This document shows positions 42,836 through 51,431 of a stretch of 64,000 bases of DNA, in pieces (positions within the stretch are counted from its first letter, which is position 1; each line of letters starts with the position of its first letter). The translations under genes and the position numbers were made by a program. The stretch is from an uncultured Oscillospiraceae bacterium. Lineage in GTDB: Bacteria; Bacillota; Clostridia; Oscillospirales; Oscillospiraceae. Under the pieces are notes generated by a model. That model saw only the letters and a list, made by a program, of their open reading frames with translations, searched no databases and was not told the origin of the DNA. The stretch is from assembly GCA_947588955.1 (NCBI GenBank), contig CANPYX010000006.1, positions 35,201 to 99,200 on the forward strand, written 5' to 3'.

Positions 42836-43303
42836 ATAACGGAAAAAGAACAGTACGACAGGATCGGCACGAAGGTGAAGATCATATCCAACAGCTTCCG
42901 CCGGATAGCCGACGAGTCCACCCACGAGCTGGGGATCACGGGGATGCAGTCGTTTTTGCTGGGGTATCTCTACTGCCACAGGGACGAGCCGCCCTGCCAG
43001 CACGACATCGAGGTGCGCTTCAACATAAAGCACCCCACCGCCACGGGACTGCTGGAGAGGCTGGCGGAGCGGGACCTTGTGGGCTTTGAGCAGGACGGGA
43101 CGGACCGCCGGCGCAAGCGCATAATCCTCACGGAGAAGGGCGCGCGGGCGGCGGAGAGCACAAAATCACGGCTCGACGAGCTGGACGAGGGACTCACCCG
43201 CGGCTTTACGCCGGAGGAGCTCGCCACGCTCCACGCGCTTTTGGACCGGGTCGTGGAAAACGCCAAATCGGGCGGCAGGGACCGCCGTCAGGAAGGAGAA
43301 TGA
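42836..43303 (+). CDS. MarR family transcriptional regulator
   Basis: 155 residues from the proposed start. Winged helix: CQHDIEVRFNIKHPTATGLLERLAERDLVGFEQDGTDRRRKRIILTEKG in part, with the DRR wing. It probably represses itself and the ABC exporter genes through the palindrome at 42787. The frame has no ATG, GTG or TTG at the expected N-terminus. The natural position is an ATA at 42836 (then TEKEQYDRIG) with AGGAGG 5 bases upstream. The next usual start, GTG at 42875, lacks a ribosome site. Confidence 0.8.
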   Translation: MTEKEQYDRIGTKVKIISNSFRRIADESTHELGITGMQSFLLGYLYCHRDEPPCQHDIEVRFNIKHPTATGLLERLAERDLVGFEQDGTDRRRKRIILTEKGARAAESTKSRLDELDEGLTRGFTPEELATLHALLDRVVENAKSGGRDRRQEGE

Positions 43304-43307
43304 AGCT

Positions 43308-45053
43308 TTGATAAAGAGACTTTCCCGCTGTGTTCGGGAATATACCGCCGCCGCGGTGCTGGCGCCCGTAACCATGATCGGCGAGGTGGCCATGGAGGTC
43401 ACCATACCCAAAGTGATGGCGGCGCTCTATGACTACGGCGTCCAGCTGGGGGACATGCACGTGGTCCTCATACGCTCGCTGGAGCTGGTGCTGTGCGCGC
43501 TGTGCTCCCTGACCTTCGGCGTGGCCTCCGCCGCCTTCGCGACAAAGGCCGGCACGGGCTTTGCCAAAAATCTGCGGCACGATATGTACTACCGCGTGCA
43601 GGATTTCAGCTTTTCCAACATCGACAAATTTTCAACGGCATCCATCGTCACGCGCCTCACCTCGGACGTGGCGAACCTCCAGATGACCTTCCAGATGATG
43701 ATACGCATGGCGATAAGGGCGCCAATGACCATGATTTTGGCGTTTGTCTCCGCCATGACAATATCCGTGAAGCTGTCCCTGGTGTACTGCGTGGCCATGC
43801 CCATACTCATTGTGGTCCTTATTTGCCTTGTGCCGCTGGTCCACAGCATCTTTGACCGGGTGTTCCGCACCTACGATAAGCTCAACAACGTGGTGCAGGA
43901 GAACGTCCACGGCATCAGGGTCGTCAAGAGCTTCGTCCGGGAGGACCGGGAGACGGAGAAGTTCACCACCATCTCCGGCTCCATATACAAGGACTTCTGC
44001 AAGGCGGAGAAAATACTGGCGCTCAATAACCCTGTGATGCAGACCTGCGTCTACGGGTGCATATTGGCGATAAGCTGGTTCGGCGCGAAGATGGTCATAG
44101 CCTCCGGCAACAACCCGGAGGTAGGCCTCTCCACCGGCGACCTCAGCTCCATGTTCACCTACACCACCCAGGTCCTCTCCTCCCTCATGATGCTGTCCAT
44201 GGTCTACGTCATGATGATCATGTCCCGCGCCCCCCTGCGGCGTACATATGAGGTCCTCACCGAGGAGCCGGACCTTGTAAGTCCCCCGGACGCGGTGACG
44301 GAGGTCTCCGACGGCTCCATCGACTTTGACGGCGTCAGCTTCAAATACTCCGCCAAGGCAAAGAACATGGCGCTGAAGGACGTGGACCTCCACATCCCCG
44401 CGGGGGCGACGGTGGGAATTCTGGGCGGCACGGGCTCCTCAAAATCCACTCTCGTCCAACTGATTCCCCGGCTCTACGACGTCACCGAGGGTGAGCTGAA
44501 GGTCGGCGGCATTGACGTGCGCAGCTACGACCTCAGGGCGCTCCGGGACAGCGTGGCCATGGTCCTGCAGAAAAACGAGCTCTTCTCCGGCACCATCAAG
44601 GAGAACCTGCGCTGGGGCGACCCCGACGCCACGGACGAGGAGCTTGTCCACGCCTGTAAGCTCGCCTGCGCCGACGATTTCATCCAGGGGTTCCCCGACG
44701 GCTACGACACCCACATCGAGCAGGGCGGCACCAACGTCTCCGGCGGTCAGAAGCAGAGGCTTTGCATAGCCAGGGCGCTTCTGAAAAAGCCAAAGATACT
44801 TATTCTTGACGACTCCACCTCCGCCGTGGACACCAAGACCGACGCCATGATAAGAAAGGCCTTTGCCGAGGAGATCCCCGGCACCACAAAGCTCATCATC
44901 GCCCAGCGCGTTGCCTCCGTCCAGGACGCGGACATCATTATCATCATGGACGGCGGCGCCATCGCCGCCATGGGCACCCACGAGGAGCTTTTGAAGACCT
45001 CCACCATATATCAGGAGGTCTATTATTCCCAGGTGAAAGGAGATGCGGACTGA
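43308..45053 (+). CDS. ABC exporter half-transporter (first of a heterodimer)
   Basis: 581 residues. Six-helix membrane domain, then an ATPase domain with Walker A GGTGSSKSTLVQL (Ser in place of Gly before Lys), signature VSGGQKQRLCIARA, Walker B KILILDDSTSAVD. The base after Walker B is D, not the catalytic E, so this is probably the degenerate ATP site of a heterodimer. TTG start at 43308 with AGGAGAA upstream. Follows marR by 4 bases. Confidence 0.9.
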   Translation: MIKRLSRCVREYTAAAVLAPVTMIGEVAMEVTIPKVMAALYDYGVQLGDMHVVLIRSLELVLCALCSLTFGVASAAFATKAGTGFAKNLRHDMYYRVQDFSFSNIDKFSTASIVTRLTSDVANLQMTFQMMIRMAIRAPMTMILAFVSAMTISVKLSLVYCVAMPILIVVLICLVPLVHSIFDRVFRTYDKLNNVVQENVHGIRVVKSFVREDRETEKFTTISGSIYKDFCKAEKILALNNPVMQTCVYGCILAISWFGAKMVIASGNNPEVGLSTGDLSSMFTYTTQVLSSLMMLSMVYVMMIMSRAPLRRTYEVLTEEPDLVSPPDAVTEVSDGSIDFDGVSFKYSAKAKNMALKDVDLHIPAGATVGILGGTGSSKSTLVQLIPRLYDVTEGELKVGGIDVRSYDLRALRDSVAMVLQKNELFSGTIKENLRWGDPDATDEELVHACKLACADDFIQGFPDGYDTHIEQGGTNVSGGQKQRLCIARALLKKPKILILDDSTSAVDTKTDAMIRKAFAEEIPGTTKLIIAQRVASVQDADIIIIMDGGAIAAMGTHEELLKTSTIYQEVYYSQVKGDAD

Positions 45054-46951
45054 TGCCCCCTGTGAGAATGAGAGGCAACGGCCGAAAGGCCCGCAGCCCC
45101 AAGAAGACCCTGCTGAGGCTTCTTGGTTACATGAAGAAGTACATACCCATCCTCGTCATCGTCCTTGTCTGCATCACCGTCACCGCCTACGCCCAGACCC
45201 GCAGTTCCACGGTCCTGGGGGATCTGGTGGACGGCTACCTGCTGCCCATGGTGGAGTCGGGGAACGCCGACTTCCACGCCATCGCCATCTTCCTTGTGAA
45301 GATCGCCGCCACCTTGGTGGTGGGCATCTTCTGCGCGTGGCTCTATAACTTCCTGATGGTCTCCGTCGCCCAGGGCACGCAGAAGGTCATAAGGGACGAG
45401 ATGTTCACCAAGATGCAAAAGCTGCCGCTCAGGTATTTTGACCAGAACACCGCCGGCAACATCATGTCCCGCTACACCAGCGACATCGACACCCTGCGGC
45501 AGATGGTGTCCCAGTCCATACCCCAGTGCGCCTCCTCCATCATCACCCTAATCGTGGTGACGGTGAAGCTTATCACCACCTCCTGGGTCCTGTGCATCGT
45601 CATGGTGTTCACCGTCTTCGCCATCGTCATGGTGACAAAGTTCGTGGTTGGACGCTCCGGGAAATACTTTTTGCAGCAGCAGCAGGCGTTGGGCCGCGTC
45701 AACGGCTACGTGGAGGAGCTCATAAACGGTCAGCGCGTGGTGAAGGTCTTCAACCACGAGGACACCTGCAAAAGGGAATTCGACGAGCTCAACGACGAGC
45801 TCTGCCGCAACGCCTACACCGCCGGCGCCTACGCCAACGCCATGGGCCCCATCAACAACAACTTAGGGTACGTCCAGTACGCTATCCTCGCCGTGGTGGG
45901 CGGCCTTCTGGCGGTGGCCTCCGGCGGGAAGCTTTTGGGGCTGGGGGCGCTCATGAACTTCATGATCCTCTCCCGCACCTTCAATATGCCCATCGCGCAA
46001 ATTTCCAACCAGTTAAACGCCATCGTCCTGTCCCTCGCCGGCGCGGAGCGCATCTTTGACCTGATGGACGAGGAGCCCGAGGTGGACGACGGCTACGTCA
46101 CGCTGGTGAACGCCAAAATCGACCCGGACGGCACCGTCCACGAGAGCGAAAAGCGCACCGGCCGCTGGGCGTGGAAGCACCCCCATCAGGCGGACGGAAC
46201 GATCACCTATACCGAGCTGCGCGGCGACATAACCATGGACAGCGTGGACTTCAGCTACGTACCGGATAAGCAGATACTCTACGACATATCCCTCTACGCA
46301 AAGCCGGGACAAAAGCTGGCGTTCGTGGGAGCCACCGGCGCCGGAAAGACCACCATCACAAACCTCATAAACCGCTTTTACGACATTGAGGACGGGAAGA
46401 TACGCTACGACGGCATAAACATCAACAAGATCAAAAAGGCGGACCTGCGCCGCTCCCTGGGCATAGTGCTCCAGGACGTGAACCTGTTCACCGGCACCGT
46501 CATGGAGAACATACGCTACGGAAAGCTGGACGCCACCGACGAGGAGTGCATCGAGGCGGCGAAGCTCGCCAACGCCCACGACTTCATAACCCGCCTGCCG
46601 GAGGGCTACGACACCATGCTCACCAACAACGGCGCGCGCCTTTCCCAGGGGCAGAGGCAGCTCATATCCATCGCCCGCGCCGCCGTCGCCGACCCGCCGG
46701 TGATGATCCTGGACGAGGCCACCAGCTCCATCGACACCCGCACAGAGGCGCTGGTGCAAAGGGGCATGGACCGCCTCATGGAGGGCAGGACGGTGTTCGT
46801 CATCGCCCACCGCCTCTCCACCGTCATGAACTCCGACGCCATCATGGTCCTGGACCACGGACACATCATCGAGCGCGGCACCCACGAACAGCTCATAGCC
46901 CAAAAGGGCACGTACTATCAGCTGTATACGGGGGCGTTTGAGCTAGAATAG
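45053..46951 (+). CDS. ABC exporter half-transporter (second of a heterodimer)
   Basis: 632 residues. Membrane domain, then Walker A GATGAGKTTITNL, signature LSQGQRQLISIARA, Walker B VMILDEATSSIDTRT with a normal catalytic Glu, and the H-loop IAHRLSTV. A 50-residue insertion before the ATPase domain (ESEKRTGRWAWKHPHQADG) is typical of BmrD/LmrD-type subunits. Overlaps its partner by 1 base (TGATG). Likely a multidrug or peptide exporter under MarR control. Confidence 0.92.
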   Translation: MPPVRMRGNGRKARSPKKTLLRLLGYMKKYIPILVIVLVCITVTAYAQTRSSTVLGDLVDGYLLPMVESGNADFHAIAIFLVKIAATLVVGIFCAWLYNFLMVSVAQGTQKVIRDEMFTKMQKLPLRYFDQNTAGNIMSRYTSDIDTLRQMVSQSIPQCASSIITLIVVTVKLITTSWVLCIVMVFTVFAIVMVTKFVVGRSGKYFLQQQQALGRVNGYVEELINGQRVVKVFNHEDTCKREFDELNDELCRNAYTAGAYANAMGPINNNLGYVQYAILAVVGGLLAVASGGKLLGLGALMNFMILSRTFNMPIAQISNQLNAIVLSLAGAERIFDLMDEEPEVDDGYVTLVNAKIDPDGTVHESEKRTGRWAWKHPHQADGTITYTELRGDITMDSVDFSYVPDKQILYDISLYAKPGQKLAFVGATGAGKTTITNLINRFYDIEDGKIRYDGININKIKKADLRRSLGIVLQDVNLFTGTVMENIRYGKLDATDEECIEAAKLANAHDFITRLPEGYDTMLTNNGARLSQGQRQLISIARAAVADPPVMILDEATSSIDTRTEALVQRGMDRLMEGRTVFVIAHRLSTVMNSDAIMVLDHGHIIERGTHEQLIAQKGTYYQLYTGAFELE

Positions 46952-46956
46952 CTGGC

Positions 46957-47235
46957 TTGAAAGGTCGCTTTGCGATCTTTCAATGCCAAGGGGATACGTG
47001 CGGAAAGCCCTCGCGAAAGGTCTGCGGACCTTTCGCGAGGGCTTTCCTGCTGTTTTGCTGCGCGCACTCGTCGTCGCTGAAGCCGCTTAACCTCGCCCCG
47101 CCGCAAGCGGCAGGGCTCAGGCGCAGGCTTCGCTCCTCCTCTCCCCACGCAATCATGATTGCGTGGGGACCCCATATGGCGTCACACTTGCGCGACATAA
47201 GGTGATTTTTCCGACGTACATGCCGTCGGAAAAAT
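46957..47235. repeat. Family A repeat copy 5 with module G (order a to f)
   Basis: Hairpin a (46957-46983, arms TTGAAAGGTCGC/GCGATCTTTCAA); GGGGATACGTGCGG; hairpin c (47002-47047, perfect 21-bp arms, loop TGCG); CTGCTGTTTTGCTGCGCGC; module G (about 47069-47173, with CCCCACGCAATCATGATTGC palindrome at 47143-47168); TTGCGCGACATAAGGTG; hairpin f with perfect 12-bp arms ATTTTTCCGACG/CGTCGGAAAAAT. Lies between the ABC genes and the TetR gene (convergent). Confidence 0.87.
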
Positions 47236-47285
47236 GTTTTATTGGGGGATTGCGGAGTGGATAGGTTGACGCAGAATGGGGGTAT

Positions 47286-47837
47286 TTAGGCGAAAAGTTT
47301 GCCTTCTAATAGGTTTCGGGTCAGGGAGCTTAGGGTGTCTACGGTTAGGCCGCGGTCCTGGGTGAGCCACATGTAGAGGAGCTCGTAGGTGACGCCGGCG
47401 AGGCTTGCTTTTATGTACGGGAGCTGCCAGTCCTCACAGGTGAAGAGGTCGTTCAATATATCCGTGTCCTCGATGAAGAAGGACCTGTTGCAGTCCTGGA
47501 AGAGATACCCCAGGTTGTGCTTGTAAAGGAGCGTCAGAAAGTCCCGGCTGTCGCCCCAAAAGAGGAAGTAGTCTATCATCAGGTTTTCCGCCACGGGCCG
47601 CACCGCCGTTATCTTGTCCAAATAGCGCATGAAAAGGCCGTGGAGGAGGTAGACCAGAATGTCCTCCTTCCTCTCAAAATTCGTGTAAAACGTCTGCCTG
47701 GACAGCCCCGCCCGCTCGGTTATGTCGGAGATGGTTATGTCCTTGAAGCTCTTGTACATCATCAGCTTCAAAAGCGTCTCCGAAAGCGCGTTTTTCGACC
47801 TCACCGCCATGGGATTTTCGTGTACCCTGGTCAGCAT
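47286..47837 (-). CDS. TetR/AcrR family regulator
   Basis: 183 residues. Helix-turn-helix: LLKLMMYKSFKDITISDITERAGLSRQTFYTNFERKEDI, in the DhaS/YbiH-like style common in Firmicutes. The C-terminal ligand domain is of unknown specificity. AAGGAGCTGAGG before the ATG. The gene is next to the split TauE genes and the AI-2E gene, and its own promoter carries a palindrome. Confidence 0.88.
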   Translation of the reverse strand: MLTRVHENPMAVRSKNALSETLLKLMMYKSFKDITISDITERAGLSRQTFYTNFERKEDILVYLLHGLFMRYLDKITAVRPVAENLMIDYFLFWGDSRDFLTLLYKHNLGYLFQDCNRSFFIEDTDILNDLFTCEDWQLPYIKASLAGVTYELLYMWLTQDRGLTVDTLSSLTRNLLEGKLFA

Positions 47838-47875
47838 TTCCTCAGCTCCTTTGTAGGTTCATCGTCAGATTTCTT

Positions 47876-47909
47876 TTACAATTGTAATAGCTTTTACACT
47901 TTATGTCAA
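47876..47909 (-). promoter_or_regulatory. Promoter and TetR operator
   Basis: Minus strand: TTGACA (47909-47904), 17-bp spacer, TACAAT (47886-47881). The -10 lies in the perfect palindrome TTACAATTGTAA (47876-47887). CTTTTACA is repeated at 47873 and 47891. Confidence 0.75.
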
Positions 47910-47910
47910 G

Positions 47911-48261
47911 CTATTTTACAAACAACATTTTAACACCGACGACCACGCAGAATATGCCGAAAACGCGGCGCAGAAACGATTGATCAACACAGGTCGCCGC
48001 GACAGACGCCAAAACGGAGCAGACTATCCCCGCCGGAGCCGCCCAGAGGACGGCGCTTTTCTCCACCAGCCCATTTTTCCAATGTGACGCCAGCGCCGCG
48101 CCGGAGGTGGGCAGGAAATACGCAAGGTTTATCCCCTGGGCCGCCGCCTGCTCCAGCCCCGACACCTGCGTCATCCAAATGAGCAGCAGCGAGCCGCCGC
48201 CGATCCCGAAGCCCGACAGCACCCCGCAGACGAGCCCCGCCGCAAGGTCAAGAAGGTTCAT
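47911..48261 (-). CDS. TauE/SafE-like half permease, second gene
   Basis: 116 residues with about four helices. LLDLAAGLVCGVLSGFGIGGGSLLLIW is the TauE/SafE repeat motif, normally found twice in one 240-260 residue permease. Here it occurs once. ATG at 48261 overlaps the preceding gene. With its neighbour it should make a two-subunit anion exporter (sulfite or organosulfonate class); substrate unknown. Confidence 0.78.
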   Translation of the reverse strand: MNLLDLAAGLVCGVLSGFGIGGGSLLLIWMTQVSGLEQAAAQGINLAYFLPTSGAALASHWKNGLVEKSAVLWAAPAGIVCSVLASVAATCVDQSFLRRVFGIFCVVVGVKMLFVK

Positions 48262-48608
48262 CCCAGCACGCTCCTTACTCCGCCGAAGATTATGAGCAGT
48301 GCAAACGCCCTTATGAGGAGCTTTGGCGGCAGTCTTTTAAAGCTCGCTCCCGAAATTATCCCTCCCGCCAGCCCTCCGATGAGGAAGGGCGCGGCGGTAC
48401 ACAAATCTATCCCGGACCTGAAATAATAGACCGCCGCGGAGACAGCGCACAGCGGGAGCATGACCGCCACGGAGGTGGCAAGCGCCTTTTTGTCCTCAAG
48501 CCCTATCCACCCCCGCAGCAGCGGCACCAGCGCCATGCCGCCTCCGCCGCCGAAGAAGCCGTTGAGAAGTCCCGACACCGCCCCCGCCGCCAGGAGCTTC
48601 GCCTTCAT
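48258..48608 (-). CDS. TauE/SafE-like half permease, first gene
   Basis: 116 residues with about four helices. LLAAGAVSGLLNGFFGGGGGMALVPLL is the other copy of the TauE motif. The ATG at 48608 overlaps the end of the AI-2E gene (ATGA), and the stop overlaps the second half-gene. Two equal halves in tandem, each with a start and stop, argue for a heterodimer and not for a simple frameshift. Confidence 0.78.
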   Translation of the reverse strand: MKAKLLAAGAVSGLLNGFFGGGGGMALVPLLRGWIGLEDKKALATSVAVMLPLCAVSAAVYYFRSGIDLCTAAPFLIGGLAGGIISGASFKRLPPKLLIRAFALLIIFGGVRSVLG

Positions 48609-49684
48609 TTTTCCGCCTGTTTCCAAAGCTTAACATATCCTTTCGTATTCATACGGTTCAGAACCATAAGCGCAAATGGGAACACCACCATTCCCGTGAC
48701 GCCCGTGAGCTTAAAGCCCGTGTACATCGCCAGAAGCGCCGCCGCGGGAGAGACGCCGAACCTGTCGCCGATGAGCTTGGGCTCAAGGCAGGAGTGGACC
48801 ACGGTCACCACGGCGTAGGTGATGAGAAGCCCCCAGCCCCTTTTTGACGCGCCGGAGATGAGGCACACCGCCGCCCAGGGCAGGAGCACCGCCCCGGAGC
48901 CGAACACCGGCAGGGCGTCGATAAGGGCTGTCGCCAACGCTATCACGGCGCCGTAATTTACCCCCATAACCGTGAACGCCGCCGTCAGCTCGGCAAAGGT
49001 TATACCCAGCAGCGCCGCCTCAGCGCGGAGCCACTTGCCCAGGCTGTCGATAAGGTCCTCCTTGATGTTCCGCGCCGTCTCACGGGCGGAGACGGGTATC
49101 TGCCGCACCAGAAACGCCTTGACGGAGCCGAAGCCGGAGCTTATGAAAAAGGAGCCTATCACATATGTCGCCACCCCCAGGACCGTCCCCGGAGCCCCCG
49201 CCGCCGCGTCACGGAGCTTTTGCAGCGCCCACTCCGACAGCGCCGCCGGTATCTGCGCCGCCTTACCGGATATGGCGGCGGAGGCGTCCCTGATGTACCC
49301 CCGCGTCCCCTCAGGCATTGCCTCAACGAACCTGGAAAGCGCCAGCTCCACACGCTCAAACACCTGCGGGAGCCCCTCCGCGAGCCTTGGAAGCTCCTCC
49401 AAAAGCCCCACCGCCTCGTCCAGGAGCCTCACCACCACCAGGAGGAAAAAGCCCAGCACCGACGCCAAAATCACCAGCACGCACAGCGCCGACGCCACAG
49501 CGCGCCGGAGGTGGCACCTCTCCGAGAGAAATTCCGCCACCGGCTCGCACACCGCCGCCGTGAGGAAGGCGAGGATGAAGGGGAGAAGGCACGGCAGGAG
49601 AAACCTTATGAAAAGCCACCCCGCGGCTGCCGCGCCAAGGACCCAGAGGACCTTCACCCACGCGGGACGGACGCGCTTTTCCAC
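48605..49684 (-). CDS. AI-2E family membrane protein (YtvI-like)
   Basis: 359 residues, about eight helices with a coiled outer loop (LLEELPRLAEGLPQVFERVELALSRFVEA). The C-terminal half, with LIDALPVFGSGAVLLPWA and EPKLIGDRFGVSPAAALLAMY, is the AI-2E signature. The clostridial branch includes sporulation protein YtvI; this may be one. GTG start at 49684 after a GGGGGAGGGGAGAG stretch. First gene of a coupled run with the split TauE genes. Confidence 0.82.
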   Translation of the reverse strand: MEKRVRPAWVKVLWVLGAAAAGWLFIRFLLPCLLPFILAFLTAAVCEPVAEFLSERCHLRRAVASALCVLVILASVLGFFLLVVVRLLDEAVGLLEELPRLAEGLPQVFERVELALSRFVEAMPEGTRGYIRDASAAISGKAAQIPAALSEWALQKLRDAAAGAPGTVLGVATYVIGSFFISSGFGSVKAFLVRQIPVSARETARNIKEDLIDSLGKWLRAEAALLGITFAELTAAFTVMGVNYGAVIALATALIDALPVFGSGAVLLPWAAVCLISGASKRGWGLLITYAVVTVVHSCLEPKLIGDRFGVSPAAALLAMYTGFKLTGVTGMVVFPFALMVLNRMNTKGYVKLWKQAEK

Positions 49685-49771
49685 CCTCTCCCCTCCCCCT
49701 TTTTTGTTGGAATTGACGTTTTTTGCCCGTAATTTGAGGAAAAATTTCGCTTTTGCAAGGTAAATAATCTG

Positions 49772-49800
49772 TTGCGTTGGAAATTAGTCTGTGATATATT
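49772..49800 (+). promoter_or_regulatory. Promoter of the homoserine dehydrogenase gene
   Basis: -35 TTGCGT (49772-49777), 17-bp spacer, -10 TATATT (49795-49800). Confidence 0.55.
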
Positions 49801-49873
49801 ATTATAAGTGTGACCCTTGACTATTTTTACTACCCGGACCGGGAATATATTCACTGTGAAAAGAGGAAGCGAC

Positions 49874-51094
49874 ATGGTAAATATCGCCATACTTGGTTTC
49901 GGAACAGTGGGCTCCGGCGTGGCGGAGGTCATGGAGGAGAACGCCCAGAGCATCTCCCACAACGCCGCCGAGGACATAAGAGTAAAATACATCGTTGACA
50001 TCCGCGACCTCTCCGGCTCCCCCTTCGCGGACAAGCTGACGCGGGACTTCTCCGTTGTTGAGAACGACCCGGAGGTACAGGTGGTGGTTGAGACCATCGG
50101 CGGCGCTACCGTGGCATACGAGTACACAAAGCGGGCGCTTCTGGCGGGAAAGAGCGTCGTCACCTCCAACAAGGAGCTTGTGGCGACAAGGGGACATGAG
50201 CTTCTGGAGATAGCAAAGCGCAAAAACGTAAACTATCTCTTTGAGGCCAGCGTGGGAGGCGGCATACCCATCATCCGCCCCATAACCCAGTGCCTCACCG
50301 CCAACGAGCTTGACGAGATTTACGGCATACTCAACGGTACCACCAACTATATCCTCACCCGCATGATAACCGACGGCGCCCCCTTCGCCGAGATTTTAAA
50401 GGACGCTCAGCGTTTGGGCTACGCCGAGGCCGACCCCACCGCCGACATTGAGGGGCTTGACGCGGCGAGGAAAATATGTATTCTCGCCGACCTGTGCTTC
50501 GGCAAAAGCGTGGACCCGGAGAGCATTTCCGTGGAGGGCATCTCCGGCGTGACGCTGGAGGACATCGAGTACGCCCGCCGCCTTGGGTGCAAGCTCAAGC
50601 TTCTGGGCAGAGCCTACCGCCTCCCTGACGGGCACATCACCGCTTACGTGGCGCCTCACCTCATATCCAAAACCAGTCTTCTCTCCAACGTGGACGGGGT
50701 AATGAACGGCATAGTGGTCCACGGCAACGCCCTGGGCGAGTGCATGTTCTACGGCGCGGGCGCGGGAAAGAGGCCCACCGCCAGTGCGGTGGTGGCGGAC
50801 GTTATAGACGCCGTAAAGCACATGAAGGCGCGAAAATACATCGGCTGGGAGGAGTCCGAGCCCGGCTGGGTGGTGAACGCTGAGGACGTGAAGACCCGTT
50901 GGTACATCCGCACCGGCTCCGGGCTTGAGAAGATAGGCCGCGCCTTCGGGGACGTGCGCCTCATAAGCTACCCCGGCGATTACCCCGGCGCCGGCCCCGG
51001 CGAATACGCCTTCGCCACCCCGGAGCTAACCGGCCGCGAGCTCTCCGCCAAAACCTCCACCATGGAAATCAGGAGCCGCTTCCGCATCCTCTGA
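49874..51094 (+). CDS. hom: Homoserine dehydrogenase
   Basis: 406 residues. NAD(P)-binding GFGTVGSGVAEVM, the substrate region GILNGTTNYILTRM and EADPTADIEGLDAARK, then a C-terminal part. Makes homoserine from aspartate semialdehyde for threonine and methionine. The ATG at 49874 (with AAGAGG upstream) gives the family N-terminus; earlier codons belong to the leader. The C-terminal ACT domain seems reduced or diverged. The next gene is aspartate kinase, the first step of the same pathway, but a repeat lies between them. Confidence 0.94.
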   Translation: MVNIAILGFGTVGSGVAEVMEENAQSISHNAAEDIRVKYIVDIRDLSGSPFADKLTRDFSVVENDPEVQVVVETIGGATVAYEYTKRALLAGKSVVTSNKELVATRGHELLEIAKRKNVNYLFEASVGGGIPIIRPITQCLTANELDEIYGILNGTTNYILTRMITDGAPFAEILKDAQRLGYAEADPTADIEGLDAARKICILADLCFGKSVDPESISVEGISGVTLEDIEYARRLGCKLKLLGRAYRLPDGHITAYVAPHLISKTSLLSNVDGVMNGIVVHGNALGECMFYGAGAGKRPTASAVVADVIDAVKHMKARKYIGWEESEPGWVVNAEDVKTRWYIRTGSGLEKIGRAFGDVRLISYPGDYPGAGPGEYAFATPELTGRELSAKTSTMEIRSRFRIL

Positions 51095-51133
51095 CATATA
51101 ATGTACCGTAAACCCCAACCCCAATAATCAAAT

Positions 51134-51410
51134 ATTTTTTCGGCGGCATGTACGTCGAAAAAATCACCTTATGTTTTGCAAGCGTGCGCCCCTTTTTGGG
51201 GTCCCCACGCAATCATGATTGCGTGGGGAGAGGAGGAGCGAAGAGCGCGCCTGAGCCCTGCCGCTTGCGGCGGGGCGAGGTTAAGCGGCTTCAGCGACGA
51301 CGAGCGCGCGCAGCGCGACAGCAGGAAAAAATTTATGAATTTCGCAAAATTCATAAATTTTTTCCGCACGCATCCCATTGTTAAAAAAGGGCAAAGCCCT
51401 TTTTTAACAA
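51134..51410. repeat. Family A repeat copy 6 with module G (order f to a)
   Basis: Hairpin f with altered but paired arms (ATTTTTTCG 51134-51142 / CGAAAAAAT 51156-51164); CACCTTATGTTTTGCAAG; module G (about 51203-51305); hairpin c (51324-51365, perfect 19-bp AT-rich arms, loop CGCA); GCACGCATCCC; hairpin a (51378-51410, TTGTTAAAAAAGGGC/GCCCTTTTTTAACAA). Separates hom and lysC. Confidence 0.87.
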
Positions 51411-51431
51411 ATTTAATTAAGGAGGCCACTT

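Noticed and set aside
46957..47205. Open frames over the repeats (typical translated words are SDVHAAGKIF, FFRRHVRRKNH, PHAIMIAWGEEER)
   Set aside because: They are found in several frames of every repeat copy and change with the hairpins; the conservation is at DNA level, so these are not proteins.
47911..48608. Frameshifted (broken) single TauE gene
   Set aside because: Each half has its own in-frame ATG and the halves meet at an ATGA-type overlap, so two intact genes are more likely.
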